Shown one piece after another: positions 29,244 to 38,495 of a DNA stretch of 47,144 nt. The position numbers and the translations under genes are program-made. Below the pieces are notes generated by a model, which saw only the letters and a list, made by a program, of their open reading frames with translations, made no database searches and was not told the origin of the DNA. This DNA is from JADCGM01 sp943368345 (GTDB lineage Bacteria > Pseudomonadota > Alphaproteobacteria > Sphingomonadales > Sphingomonadaceae), in contig CALRKY020000023.1 of NCBI GenBank assembly GCA_943368345.1, positions 1 through 47,144 of the forward strand, in the 5' to 3' direction. Position 1 is the first letter of the stretch. Every line of letters begins with the position of its first letter.

Positions 29244-32096
29244 TTACCCCAACCGCCCCAGCGCTGCCCGTAACCGTTCGGCCTCCGCCGTTCGGTCCGC
29301 CAAGTCAGCCCGCGCTTTCTCAACCGCCTCCGGCTTCGCCCGCTCGACGAACCCGGCATTGCCAAGCCGCCCGGTCAAAGCATCGCGTTCCTTTTCCGCC
29401 GCCACAGCCGCCTTCTCCAACCGCGCCCGTTCAGCTGCGAGATCGATGGCACCCGTCAAATCCAGCTGAAGGATGAGTCCTTCGACCACGACTTGAACGG
29501 CACCCTTCCGTGCGCGCCTTGCGGAGACAGCCTCATCCACAGGGTTAGCTACTCCCGACTCCGAGTAGTTCAGCGCCATTACGTTTTCTATTCGCGCCAA
29601 GCGTTTGATCGCCATGAGGTTAGCCAGAAACCGATCCCAAGCTAGTTTGGTACGGTCGGCGGTCCACGCTCTGAGTATCGCGCTTGGAGGGACGTTCAGT
29701 TCATTTCGTGCTATCCGGACCTCGCTGATGAGCTTGATCGACCACTCGATATCGGCCGTTGCCACTGGATCGATGTCATGCGCATCCACCTCAACCCACT
29801 TCGCCGCGATCAGATCGTAGCGTCGCTCGCCGAGTGCGTGCCACAATTCCTCCGTGATGAACGGCATCACCGGGTGCAGCATCACCAATATCTGGTCGAG
29901 CGCCCAGCCCGCGACGAGCTTGGTCTCGTCGTCGATCTGAGCCTTCTCGGTTTCGCTGAAAACCGGTTTGATCCACTCCAGATACCAGTCGCAGAACCGG
30001 CTCCAGACGAACTGGTAGATCGTGTCGGCATAGGCATCGAAGCGGAAATCGGCGATGGCTTGGTCCAGCGCCGACGCGGTCTTTGCCACCTCCCCGATGA
30101 TCCAGCGGTTGACCGGCAGCGTCGCGATTGGCGGCACCGGTGATGCACTTGCGCCAATCCCGTTCGATTGCGCGAACCGGGCTGCATTCCACAGCTTGGT
30201 GCCAAAATTGCGATAGCCCTCGACCCGCTTTTCATCGAGCTTGATGTCGCGCCCCTGGCTTTCCATCGCGGTGAGCGTGAACCTGAGAGCGTCGGCACCG
30301 TACTGGTCGATGATGAGCAGCGGATCGACGGTATTGCCCTTCGACTTCGACATCTTCGCGCCCTTGGCGTCGCGGACGAGGCCGTGGCAGTAGACGGTCG
30401 CGAAGGGCGGCACGCCGTCCATGAAATGGATGCCCTGCATCATCATCCGGGCGACCCAGAAAAAGATGATGTCGAACCCGGTGACCAGCACCGAGCCGGG
30501 ATAATAGCGCTTCAGCGCCTCCGTATCGCCGGGCCAGCCGAGCGTGCCGAACGGCCAGAGCGCGGAGGAAAACCAGGTGTCGAGGACGTCCTCGTCGCGA
30601 TAGATATGGATTTTATCGCGATGCAACTCCAGTGAATTGACACCACTACTAAGAGCCTCATCCCATTCTAGATAATCGTCCTCCGATTCATGGATGAACA
30701 ATTCTTGGTCCGATTTATAGTATTCCCGCACTTGTCTAGTTAGTTCTGCGATATCTTCCGCAACAAATATTACTTCATCCACCGCAAAAGATATGTCAGA
30801 AGAGTCCCAGTTTTCTGGTGCTCTTTTCGGGCCATACCAAGCCGGAATCTGGTGCCCCCACCACAGCTGGCGGCTCACGCACCATGGCTGGATATTGTCC
30901 ATCCAGTTGAAATAGGTCTTGTCCCAATTGGCAGGGACGAATTTGGTCGCGCCCGACCGCACCGCCTCAATCGCGGGCTTGGCCAGCGTGGCCGCATCGA
31001 CATACCATTGGTCGGTCAGCAGCGGTTCGATCACCACGCCGGAGCGGTCGCCATAGGGGACCATGTGTATATGGTCTTCAACCTTGTCGAGCAGCCCAAG
31101 CGCGTCGAACTCCGTCACCACCATCTCACGCGCCACATAGCGGTCGAGGCCGCGATATTGCGGCGGGGTGTTGTCGTTCATCGTCGCATCAAGGTTCATC
31201 AGGTTGATGAGCGGAATGCCGACGTCCGGGTGGCGCTTGTACACCTCATAGTCGTTGTGATCATGCGCGGCGGTGATCTTCACTGCGCCGGAGCCGAAGT
31301 CCATTTTCACATGTTCATCGGCGATGATCGGGATCAGCCGGTCAACGATCGGCAGGCGACAGCGCTTGCCGACGAGATGGGTGAAGCGCGGGTCGGCAGG
31401 GTTCACCGCAACCGCCCCGTCGCCGAGAATCGTTTCGGGCCGCGTCGTCGCGATGGCGATGAAGCCCGAGCCATCCTCCAGCGGATAGCGGAAGTGCCAG
31501 AAATGGCCCTTCACCTCGCGCTGCTCAACCTCCAGATCGCTGATCGCGGTTTTCAGCTTGGGGTCCCAGTTGACCAGCCGCTTGTCCTTGTACAGCAGGC
31601 CCTCGCGGTAGAGCTGGACGAACACCTTGTTAACGGCGGCGTTGAAGCCCTCGTCCATCGTGAACCGCTCGTTCGACCAGTCGCAGCTTGCCCCCAGCCG
31701 CCGCAGCTGATTGGTGATCGTCGAGCCGCTGGTGCGTTTCCAGTCCCAGACCGTCTCCAGAAACGCCTCGCGGCCCATTTCCTGCCGCGTCGTCCCCTGC
31801 GTGCTCTCGGCAAGCTGACGCTCGACCACCATCTGCGTGGCGATGCCGGCATGGTCGGTGCCAACCACCCACAGCGCGTCCCGACCTTTAAGCCGTTGAT
31901 AGCGGATCAGCACGTCCTGAAGCGTGTTGTCGAGCGCGTGGCCCATGTGCAGGCTGCCGGTGACGTTCGGCGGCGGGATCACAATGGTGAACGGCTCCGC
32001 ATCCGGGCGGGCGGGGTGGAACGCGCCGGATTTCTCCCAATGCGGGTACCAGCGCGATTCGATGTCGGCGGGCGAATAATGTTTGTCGATGGTCAT
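29244..32096 (-). CDS. valS: Valine-tRNA ligase
   Basis: A 950-residue class I aminoacyl-tRNA synthetase. The HIGH motif is HMGH at 50-53 (PPPNVTGSLHMGHAL), the KMSKS loop is at 581-585, an editing domain lies between, and the C-terminal coiled-coil arm of ValS is present (LAAERARLEKAAVAAEKERD and on). It charges tRNA-Val and edits mischarged threonine. ATG 32096 gives the usual N-terminus, but the bases before it (GCCTCCTCCC) are the opposite of a ribosome binding site, and the RND pump gene ends only 19 bases upstream. Residues about 421-491 are encoded by AT-rich DNA and appear longer than usual, an unexpected feature. Confidence 0.95.
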   Translation of the reverse strand: MTIDKHYSPADIESRWYPHWEKSGAFHPARPDAEPFTIVIPPPNVTGSLHMGHALDNTLQDVLIRYQRLKGRDALWVVGTDHAGIATQMVVERQLAESTQGTTRQEMGREAFLETVWDWKRTSGSTITNQLRRLGASCDWSNERFTMDEGFNAAVNKVFVQLYREGLLYKDKRLVNWDPKLKTAISDLEVEQREVKGHFWHFRYPLEDGSGFIAIATTRPETILGDGAVAVNPADPRFTHLVGKRCRLPIVDRLIPIIADEHVKMDFGSGAVKITAAHDHNDYEVYKRHPDVGIPLINLMNLDATMNDNTPPQYRGLDRYVAREMVVTEFDALGLLDKVEDHIHMVPYGDRSGVVIEPLLTDQWYVDAATLAKPAIEAVRSGATKFVPANWDKTYFNWMDNIQPWCVSRQLWWGHQIPAWYGPKRAPENWDSSDISFAVDEVIFVAEDIAELTRQVREYYKSDQELFIHESEDDYLEWDEALSSGVNSLELHRDKIHIYRDEDVLDTWFSSALWPFGTLGWPGDTEALKRYYPGSVLVTGFDIIFFWVARMMMQGIHFMDGVPPFATVYCHGLVRDAKGAKMSKSKGNTVDPLLIIDQYGADALRFTLTAMESQGRDIKLDEKRVEGYRNFGTKLWNAARFAQSNGIGASASPVPPIATLPVNRWIIGEVAKTASALDQAIADFRFDAYADTIYQFVWSRFCDWYLEWIKPVFSETEKAQIDDETKLVAGWALDQILVMLHPVMPFITEELWHALGERRYDLIAAKWVEVDAHDIDPVATADIEWSIKLISEVRIARNELNVPPSAILRAWTADRTKLAWDRFLANLMAIKRLARIENVMALNYSESGVANPVDEAVSARRARKGAVQVVVEGLILQLDLTGAIDLAAERARLEKAAVAAEKERDALTGRLGNAGFVERAKPEAVEKARADLADRTAEAERLRAALGRLG

Positions 32097-32115
32097 GGGA
32101 GGAGGCTCATAGCCG

Positions 32116-35100
32116 TCACGGTTGCGGTGCGGCAACCTCCGGCGCATGTCTGACCAGCAGCAGGTACATCACCGGCGTGACCACCCGGCTGAGGAGTGTC
32201 GATGAAATCAGCCCGCCGATGATGACAATGGCGAGCGGCGCGAACAGGCCGGAGCCGCTGAAGGCCAGCGGGGTCAGGCCGCCGATGGCGGTGACACTGG
32301 TCAGCAGCACCGGCAGGAAGCGCACCTCCCCGGCTTTCTCGATGGCATCGCGCAGGCCCATGCCGGAGGCGCGCAACTGGGTGGTGAAATCGACCAGCAG
32401 GATGGAGTTTTTGATCTCGATGCCGATCAGCGCGACGAAGCCGATTACCGCATTGTAGCTGAGCGAATTGCCGGTCAGGAACAGCGCGACCAGCCCGCCG
32501 AACATGCCGAGCGGGATCACCCCCGCGACCACGGCAGTTTCACGGAACCGGCCGAATTCCAGGACCAGCACACCCAGGATACCGAACACCGCCAGCATGA
32601 CGATGCGACCCAGTCCGGCAAAGCTTTCCGAAGAGGCCTGGGCTTCACCGCCCTGAGTGATCTTGTAGCCTGGCGGGAATTTCACCTTGGCCAGCCGTGC
32701 ATAAAAATCCTTGGTCACGGCCGAGGTGAGATAGCCCGGCTGAACATAGGCCGACACCGTGGCGGATCGTTCCTGCTGATAGCGGTTGATCTGCCCCGGG
32801 GCGCTTTCAAGATAGGGCTTTGCCACCTGCGACAGCGGGACTGCGCCGCCGCTGGTCGTCGGCAGATAAACCCGGTCGAGCGCCGACACCGGCTGCGCCT
32901 CCTCCATAGGCAGGCGGACCAGCACATCGAAGGTGTCGCCTTCATCGTCCCGGAACTTGCCCGCCGTTTCACCGGCAAGGGCCAGACGGGTGGCGCGACG
33001 GACTGCACCCGCTGGCACGCCCAGCAATGCCGCCTTGTCGGCATCGATGCCGAGGTTGAGGTCGATCCGGTCAACCGCCAGTGGATTCTCGATATCGCGG
33101 GTTCCCGGCGTTGCCCGCATGACTTTCTCGACCTCTCCGGACAGCCGTTTCAGCTCGTCCAGGTCGGGGCCGCCGATATAGGTTGCAATCGGCGCGGCAA
33201 TCGGCGGGCCGTTGAGGAATTCCTTCACCAATATGCGGGCGTCGGGATAGGCATCAAACTTGACGCGCAGCCGGTCGAACATCGCCTTGGTCTCGGCCCC
33301 CCGGAACTCGTCGAGGACCCCGATCACATTGCCGATATTGGTCGACTGGCCCTCTTCGCGCACATTGTAGAAAACCTGCGGGTTGCCGCGTCCGGTGTTC
33401 GCCATCCGGGTGATGATCTGCCTTTCCTTGGCCATTTCGGCGTCGATGAACCGGATAGCACGGTCGGTTTCGGCGAGCGTCGTGCCCTCGGGGGATTGTA
33501 CCTGCACGACGAAATAGGTCGCGTCCGCCGGTGGAAACAGGCTGGAGCCTATAACCGGAACCAGGCCGAACGCCGCGACGCACAGCGCCATGGAGGCGAG
33601 CAGCGCGCGGCGCGGGTGGGTCAGCGACCAATGCAACACCGGCGCATAGAAACGGTGGATGCCGCTCTGGATGATCTGGAGGAAGCGGTTGCCCTCCGGT
33701 GCCTCGTGCAGCGGCAGGAAACGCGACGCGAGGAAGGGGACGATGGTCATCGACACCACGTAGGAGGCGAGCACCGTCATCAGCACCGCAATCGGCAGGG
33801 AGCGGGTGAACAGCCCCGCCCCTTCCGGCAGGAACACCAAAGGCAGGAACGCAAAAATCAGGGTCGCGGTGCAGCCAAGAACGGCCACTGCAATCTGTTT
33901 GGTACCAACCAACGCCGCATTTTCCCGGCTCGCCCCTTCACGTAAATGGCGGGCGATATTCTCGGTGACGACAATCGAATCGTCGACCAGCAGCCCGAGC
34001 GCGACGATGAAGCCGGTGATCGCCAGCTGGTTGAGCGTGAAGCCCATCAACTGCATTGCGAGCACACCCATGGCGAGGCTGAGCGGGATCGATACCATCA
34101 CCACGAGCGATGCCCGGGTCCCGAGCGGCAACAGGGTGATCAGCACCAGCGCAAGCGCGATGGCAAAGTCGCGCCCCAGCTGATCGAGCTTGCGGTCGAC
34201 ATCGAGGCTCTGGTCGAAGCCAAGCTCCAGCTTCATGTCCGGCGGCAGGGTCTCGCGGAAAGCATCGGCGGTCGCCACCAGATTGCGGCGGACGTCGAGG
34301 ACGTTGGTGCGGTCCTTCTGCGTCGCGGTGATCCAGACCGCCCGCTTGCCGTTGAAGCGCGCCACATGGCTGACCTCCTCCGTCTTCCAGCGCACATCGG
34401 CGACATCGGCCACCCGGACGAGACGCCCGTTTTCCGCACGGATCGGCACATCGCGCACGTCTTCGACCGAGCGGAACGCGCCGCCCGCCTCCACATTGAA
34501 ACGCCGCGTCCCGGACTGGACGGTCCCGGCCGGCAAATCGGCCCCACCGCTGCGCAACGCATCGGTGACTGCGGTAACCGGCAGCCCAAGCTGCGCCATG
34601 CGACCGCTATCGATCGATACAATGACCTGTGGCTTGGCGATACCGTAGACCCTGGCATTCCGGACATCTTCGACCTGGTTCAGCCGGTCGCGCAGGTCCT
34701 CGGCAATCTTCTCCATCCGGCGCGTGCTCGCCGTCTCACTGGTCAGGGCATATTGCACCACTGCGGATTCGGTGGTTCGGATCTTGCGGAACTCCAGCTT
34801 GGCCAGCGACGAGGGCAACTGGGCCCGGATGGCGTTCACCTCGCGGACGACGCCGTCATAATTTTTCTCGGTATCGCTGCCCCAGTCGAACACCGCGGTG
34901 ATCGAGGTAAAGCCGTCGGACGAGCGGGAGGCCACTTCGTCGATATTGTCGAGCCCGCGCAGCACATCCTCGATCGGCTTCGCAACCGTTTGTTCCATGT
35001 CCGCCGGATCGGCACCCGGCTGCACAGCCAGGATCACCACCACCGGGATCGGGAAATGCGGATCGACCGAGCGCGGGATGCTGGTCAGTGCCGACAGCCC

Positions 35101-35172
35101 GAGCGCCGACATCAGCGCGAACAGCACCAGCGTGATCTGCCAGCGCTGGATGGCAAATTCGATCAGTTTCAC
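32116..35172 (-). CDS. RND-family efflux permease
   Basis: A 1018-residue RND (AcrB/MexB superfamily) inner-membrane pump with the usual two halves, each of six helices and a large periplasmic loop. The proton-relay aspartates are D397-D398 in LGLLVDDSIVVTEN, and the second half has FVALIGIEIKNSILLVDF. The N-terminus MKLIEFAIQRWQITLVLFAL fits the VexF/MdtC-like branch. It exports drugs, detergents or metals by proton antiport with the adaptor encoded just upstream; the outer-membrane channel must come from elsewhere. Its ATG overlaps the adaptor stop as ATGA. valS follows on the same strand. Confidence 0.95.
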   Translation of the reverse strand: MKLIEFAIQRWQITLVLFALMSALGLSALTSIPRSVDPHFPIPVVVILAVQPGADPADMEQTVAKPIEDVLRGLDNIDEVASRSSDGFTSITAVFDWGSDTEKNYDGVVREVNAIRAQLPSSLAKLEFRKIRTTESAVVQYALTSETASTRRMEKIAEDLRDRLNQVEDVRNARVYGIAKPQVIVSIDSGRMAQLGLPVTAVTDALRSGGADLPAGTVQSGTRRFNVEAGGAFRSVEDVRDVPIRAENGRLVRVADVADVRWKTEEVSHVARFNGKRAVWITATQKDRTNVLDVRRNLVATADAFRETLPPDMKLELGFDQSLDVDRKLDQLGRDFAIALALVLITLLPLGTRASLVVMVSIPLSLAMGVLAMQLMGFTLNQLAITGFIVALGLLVDDSIVVTENIARHLREGASRENAALVGTKQIAVAVLGCTATLIFAFLPLVFLPEGAGLFTRSLPIAVLMTVLASYVVSMTIVPFLASRFLPLHEAPEGNRFLQIIQSGIHRFYAPVLHWSLTHPRRALLASMALCVAAFGLVPVIGSSLFPPADATYFVVQVQSPEGTTLAETDRAIRFIDAEMAKERQIITRMANTGRGNPQVFYNVREEGQSTNIGNVIGVLDEFRGAETKAMFDRLRVKFDAYPDARILVKEFLNGPPIAAPIATYIGGPDLDELKRLSGEVEKVMRATPGTRDIENPLAVDRIDLNLGIDADKAALLGVPAGAVRRATRLALAGETAGKFRDDEGDTFDVLVRLPMEEAQPVSALDRVYLPTTSGGAVPLSQVAKPYLESAPGQINRYQQERSATVSAYVQPGYLTSAVTKDFYARLAKVKFPPGYKITQGGEAQASSESFAGLGRIVMLAVFGILGVLVLEFGRFRETAVVAGVIPLGMFGGLVALFLTGNSLSYNAVIGFVALIGIEIKNSILLVDFTTQLRASGMGLRDAIEKAGEVRFLPVLLTSVTAIGGLTPLAFSGSGLFAPLAIVIIGGLISSTLLSRVVTPVMYLLLVRHAPEVAAPQP

Positions 35173-36206
35173 TTGAGCCGGACCTTGCCGCCATCGCGGA
35201 TGCGATCGATACCGCTGATCGCCACCTGCTCACCGGCTTTCAAGCCGCCGGTGACCACCAGCATCTGATCATTCAACGCGCCAAGCTGTACCACCCGGGA
35301 GCGCACAACCAGCGTCACCGGGTCAACGACGTAGACAAAGCCTTCGTCGGCGCGGGCCTGCCAGACCGCGCTCGCCGGAATTCTCACCCCGCCTGCCGAA
35401 AGGGCCGCGCCGGTTTGGACGCTGGCCTCCCCGATCAGCCCGGACCGCAATCCAGGGCGAGCGGGCAGCGCCACCTCAACCTCGAACGTCCCGGTCCGGT
35501 CATCGCCGCGACCGGCAAGTTCCGTCACCTTTGCCGGAAAGGGCACGCTGCCAATCGCGGGTATCGACACCGACGCGGCCTGCCCGACCTTGATCGCCGC
35601 CATGCCAACGTCGCTGATCGGCGCACGCAGGACATAACCTTCCCGCGCCTCCCCAATGGTGACCACGGGTGTTCCCGCCGCAACGATCTGGCCAGGCTCG
35701 ATATGGCGCTTGAGCACGATCCCCGAACTCGGCGCGTAGATTTTGGAATAGCGCAGGTTGAACCCGACCGATGCGACCCGGGCCTGGGCACTGCTCGCGG
35801 CGGCTTGGGCCGCCTCAACCCGCGATTTTGCGACCCAGCCTTTGGCATTGAGGTCGACCATACGCTTCAGCTCAGCCGCGGCCCGCACCGCCTCCGCCTT
35901 TGCCGCCGCATCGTCCGCGCTGATTGCGGCTGGATCAAGCTGCGCCAGCAGCTGGCCCTTGGTGACCTGATCGCCGCCGTCAACCAGCAGGGTGGCAATC
36001 CGGCCATTGGTGTTGAAGGCGAGCGCCGTTTCCCGTTTTGCGCGGACCGTTCCGATGGCGAGCAAACTGCCGGAACTCCGATCGGCCTGCGCGGTTGCCA
36101 GCGCCACCAGTGCCGCCGGTTCCTCCGTTGCCTTGACCGGGCCGCTGTCGCTTTCACAACCGCCAAGGGCGATCAATGCCACCACACCGAACAGCCGCAC
36201 GCTCAT
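35169..36206 (-). CDS. RND efflux periplasmic adaptor (lipoprotein)
   Basis: A 345-residue membrane fusion protein. The lipobox LGGC places the lipidated cysteine at residue 17, so the adaptor is anchored in the inner membrane. Lipoyl halves (FNTNGRIATLLVDGGDQVTKGQLLA and SKIYAPSSGIVLKRHIEPGQ), a short alpha-hairpin rich in Ala, a beta-barrel and a membrane-proximal domain follow in the normal order. ATG 36206 has GAGG upstream and gives the correct signal; ATG or GTG codons a few positions earlier are in frame. It is divergent from a TetR gene, with an operator-like palindrome between. Confidence 0.9.
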   Translation of the reverse strand: MSVRLFGVVALIALGGCESDSGPVKATEEPAALVALATAQADRSSGSLLAIGTVRAKRETALAFNTNGRIATLLVDGGDQVTKGQLLAQLDPAAISADDAAAKAEAVRAAAELKRMVDLNAKGWVAKSRVEAAQAAASSAQARVASVGFNLRYSKIYAPSSGIVLKRHIEPGQIVAAGTPVVTIGEAREGYVLRAPISDVGMAAIKVGQAASVSIPAIGSVPFPAKVTELAGRGDDRTGTFEVEVALPARPGLRSGLIGEASVQTGAALSAGGVRIPASAVWQARADEGFVYVVDPVTLVVRSRVVQLGALNDQMLVVTGGLKAGEQVAISGIDRIRDGGKVRLK

Positions 36207-36244
36207 CACAGCCTCACTTTTGACCATCACTCATATCTATAAAC

Positions 36245-36260
36245 TATACCGATAAGTATA
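36245..36260. promoter_or_regulatory. TetR-type operator between the RND operon and its regulator
   Basis: TATACCGATAAGTATA is an imperfect palindrome with the arms TATAC and GTATA six bases apart. It lies in the short divergent region between the RND adaptor gene and the tetR gene, ending three bases before the longest tetR frame. TATAGTTTATAGAT on the other strand could supply the -10 of the pump operon. Confidence 0.55.
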
Positions 36261-36263
36261 CAA

Positions 36264-36923
36264 ATGATATTTGGGTCCATGATGATGGTGCAGGGACCCT
36301 CCCGCGGCCGACCGGTCGACGCCGCTAAGCGCGCCGCCGTGCTGACGGCGGCCCAGTATCTGTTCAGCCAGAACGGCTTTGCCGGCACCAGCATGGATTC
36401 AATCGCCAAGGCGGCGGGTGCCACCAAGCTGACCGTCTATCGCAACTTCGGCAGCAAGCAGGATTTGTTCGCAGAGGCGATCCGGCTGAAATGTGAAACC
36501 ATGTTGGCGGACGAGGGTCGAATGGTGGTCGATGCCGATCCTCGAACCGCATTGGTGGCGTTCGGGCGCGCTTTCCTGCGGCTGATCCACAGTCCGGAGG
36601 CGCTCGGAACGCACCGCCTCATCGTCGCCGAGCGCGAACGCAGTCCCGGGCTTGGGCAGTTGTTCCACGACAATGCCATCGAGCCGACGCGGCAGCGGCT
36701 GGCGGCACTGTTGGGCCTGCTCGGCACTGGCGGGTCCGAACCGCAAATGGGCGCGCGCGATCTGCTGATGCTATGGCGGGGTTGGCCAGCGATGCATTTT
36801 GACCTCAGCCTGCCCCCGCTCAGTCGGGCAGAGTTGGATGCCCATGTCGATCACTGCGTCGACCTATGCCTGGCCTCGTGGTCGTCCCGACAGCTCCACC
36901 AGTCAGGGATTGGTGCGCAGTGA
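36264..36923 (+). CDS. TetR-family transcriptional regulator
   Basis: A protein of up to 219 residues of the TetR family. The helix-turn-helix is in residues about 20-70: RAAVLTAAQYLFSQNGFAGT, SMDSIAKAAGATKLTVYRNF and GSKQDLFAEAI. The C-terminal ligand domain is longer than minimal and Arg-rich. Start is uncertain: ATG 36264, 36279, 36282 and 36285 are all in frame and none has a clear ribosome site. Lying divergent from the RND pump with a palindrome between, it probably represses the pump and itself. Its 3' end overlaps the convergent ligase gene by 21 bases. Confidence 0.9.
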   Translation: MIFGSMMMVQGPSRGRPVDAAKRAAVLTAAQYLFSQNGFAGTSMDSIAKAAGATKLTVYRNFGSKQDLFAEAIRLKCETMLADEGRMVVDADPRTALVAFGRAFLRLIHSPEALGTHRLIVAERERSPGLGQLFHDNAIEPTRQRLAALLGLLGTGGSEPQMGARDLLMLWRGWPAMHFDLSLPPLSRAELDAHVDHCVDLCLASWSSRQLHQSGIGAQ

Positions 36924-38270
36924 CAACCGGCGCTTGTTGGCAACCGGGACCGGCGTCAGCTTTTTCTGCGCCTCCAGATGCCAGGCAACCACGTTGAGCA
37001 GCGAAACCGCAATCGCAATGGCGTAGTAGATCGTGCTCTGGAAGGCGAGCGCGGTAAAAATACTGCCGACCAGATAGACGATGATCAGATGGGACAATGC
37101 CCGTGCGCATCCGGCCGCCCATTCCATGTCTGGCAGGCCTTTGACTCGCCGCGCAATCGTCGACAGCTGCCAGAGTGCCCCGCCAAAAATCGCCGCGAAA
37201 ATCGCAAAGCCCGGCCAACCCTGTTCCCCCAGAATCTCGAAATAGGAGCTGTGGAAACCCCGTGCGCCGTCCTTGATCTTCTTGGTCCCTTCGGCGCTGT
37301 TGCTACCATCGCCTGATCGGTTCTTGACCTCATAGACGATCTCGCTGGCTCGCCAGATTCCGAACCCGCCGCCCATCGGATGGGAGTTGGTCCGGTCCCA
37401 GGTCCATTGCCACATCGCAACCCGGGTGGAGGCGGAGGTGTCCTCGTCATAGGTTTTGATGGTGCCCATCCGCCCGGTGAACGAGTCTGGCAGGAACGGG
37501 ATGGATGCAATCCCGGCGACGACGGCGATGCTGCCAACGAGAAATTTGCGCTTGATGTGCCGGAACTCCAAAAACGCAATCGCGGCAATACACAGGAATC
37601 CCGTGCGCGCCTCCGACCCGATGACAACCAGAATTGCCGATGCACAGATCCCGATGGTGATCAGCCGGGTCCATTTGGATTGGGGGAACAGGGTGCTGTA
37701 TTTGTATAGATAGAGTGCGAGCGGGATCATACCGATGGCCACCGTCGCCAAAGTGCTGGCCTCAAACAGCCCGACATTGCGCTGCACGAGGAAGCTCAGG
37801 TGGCCGTAGCCGCCGCCGCCCAGCAGCGTCTTGAAGGCGCCGGAAAACATCAGCGCGCAGATGGTGAACAGGATCACCAGGAGCGCGGTTTCAATCTGTA
37901 GCCGGGTCCGCAACACCAGTGGCAGGAATGCCGCAAACGCCAGGGCCTTCCAGGCCGAACTCCATTTGAACCAGGCGAAATCGCCCATCTGTGCAGTGGA
38001 CGTGGTGATGGTGATCCACATGATCATCACAACCAGCAGGATTTGCAGACTGTTGATGCGGACCTTTTTCTCCTGATCCGCGATCAGATAGGCGAGCACC
38101 GCGACGACCGCCGCGATCATACTGATTGGGGCAGTGTTCAGCAGATAATAGGATTGTTCCTGCGGTTGCAGCAGGTCGACCCAGATATAGCAGAGGGTGG
38201 CAAGATAGGGCCGGACAAAAGCCAACCCGAACAGGAACAACATGATCCCGACGAAAAACAGGTCACGCAC
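36903..38270 (-). CDS. O-antigen ligase-like protein, exosortase A-associated
   Basis: A 455-residue polytopic membrane protein with about ten helices. The N-terminus (RDLFFVGIMLFLFGLAFVRP and YLATLCYIWVDLLQPQ) and the large periplasmic loop (ASTRVAMWQWTWDRTNSHPMG, then GARGFHSSYFEILGEQGW) match the putative O-glycosylation ligases that accompany exosortase systems (O-antigen-ligase/WaaL fold). It would transfer a polymer from undecaprenyl diphosphate to a protein or lipid acceptor in the periplasm. Start is GTG 38270, with GAGG upstream; a longer frame is open but starts in proline/arginine-rich low-complexity sequence. It is divergent from wecB. No exosortase gene is in this window. Confidence 0.75.
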   Translation of the reverse strand: MRDLFFVGIMLFLFGLAFVRPYLATLCYIWVDLLQPQEQSYYLLNTAPISMIAAVVAVLAYLIADQEKKVRINSLQILLVVMIMWITITTSTAQMGDFAWFKWSSAWKALAFAAFLPLVLRTRLQIETALLVILFTICALMFSGAFKTLLGGGGYGHLSFLVQRNVGLFEASTLATVAIGMIPLALYLYKYSTLFPQSKWTRLITIGICASAILVVIGSEARTGFLCIAAIAFLEFRHIKRKFLVGSIAVVAGIASIPFLPDSFTGRMGTIKTYDEDTSASTRVAMWQWTWDRTNSHPMGGGFGIWRASEIVYEVKNRSGDGSNSAEGTKKIKDGARGFHSSYFEILGEQGWPGFAIFAAIFGGALWQLSTIARRVKGLPDMEWAAGCARALSHLIIVYLVGSIFTALAFQSTIYYAIAIAVSLLNVVAWHLEAQKKLTPVPVANKRRLSLRTNP

Positions 38271-38391
38271 GGTCGGTGCCTCGCCAGGATTTGAGCGCGG
38301 TCTTTCGCGCGTCCCCGCTGGCCCTGACGCTGCGCAAAATCGCAACCACCAGGAATATGTGCGCGATCAGCAGGGCAAGGTTGTCAACCAT
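38263..38391 (-). CDS. Small membrane protein upstream of the ligase, 42 residues
   Basis: An open frame of 42 codons starting MVDNLALLIAHIFLVVAILR, a single hydrophobic segment, then a basic tail (SVRASGDARKTALKSWRGTD). Its stop overlaps the ligase GTG by eight bases, which would allow translational coupling. No ribosome site is evident and I do not recognise a family. It fits a small helper of the membrane ligase but could be a chance frame. Confidence 0.4.
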   Translation of the reverse strand: MVDNLALLIAHIFLVVAILRSVRASGDARKTALKSWRGTDRA

Positions 38392-38495
38392 GGTGTCAGG
38401 ATAACAGCAACCTGCCCGACCGGCAATTTGGGACCACAGGTTGCCGCGACCCGACACACCGGCTAATCCGCTCCCCAAAATCGATTGGGATCAAA

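Noticed and set aside
30852..32153. 433-codon open frame on the plus strand opposite valS
   Set aside because: valS carries all synthetase motifs on the minus strand; the mirror frame has none.
33946..35268. 440-codon open frame on the plus strand opposite the RND pump
   Set aside because: The His/Asp/Gln-rich translation is a shadow of the pump gene.
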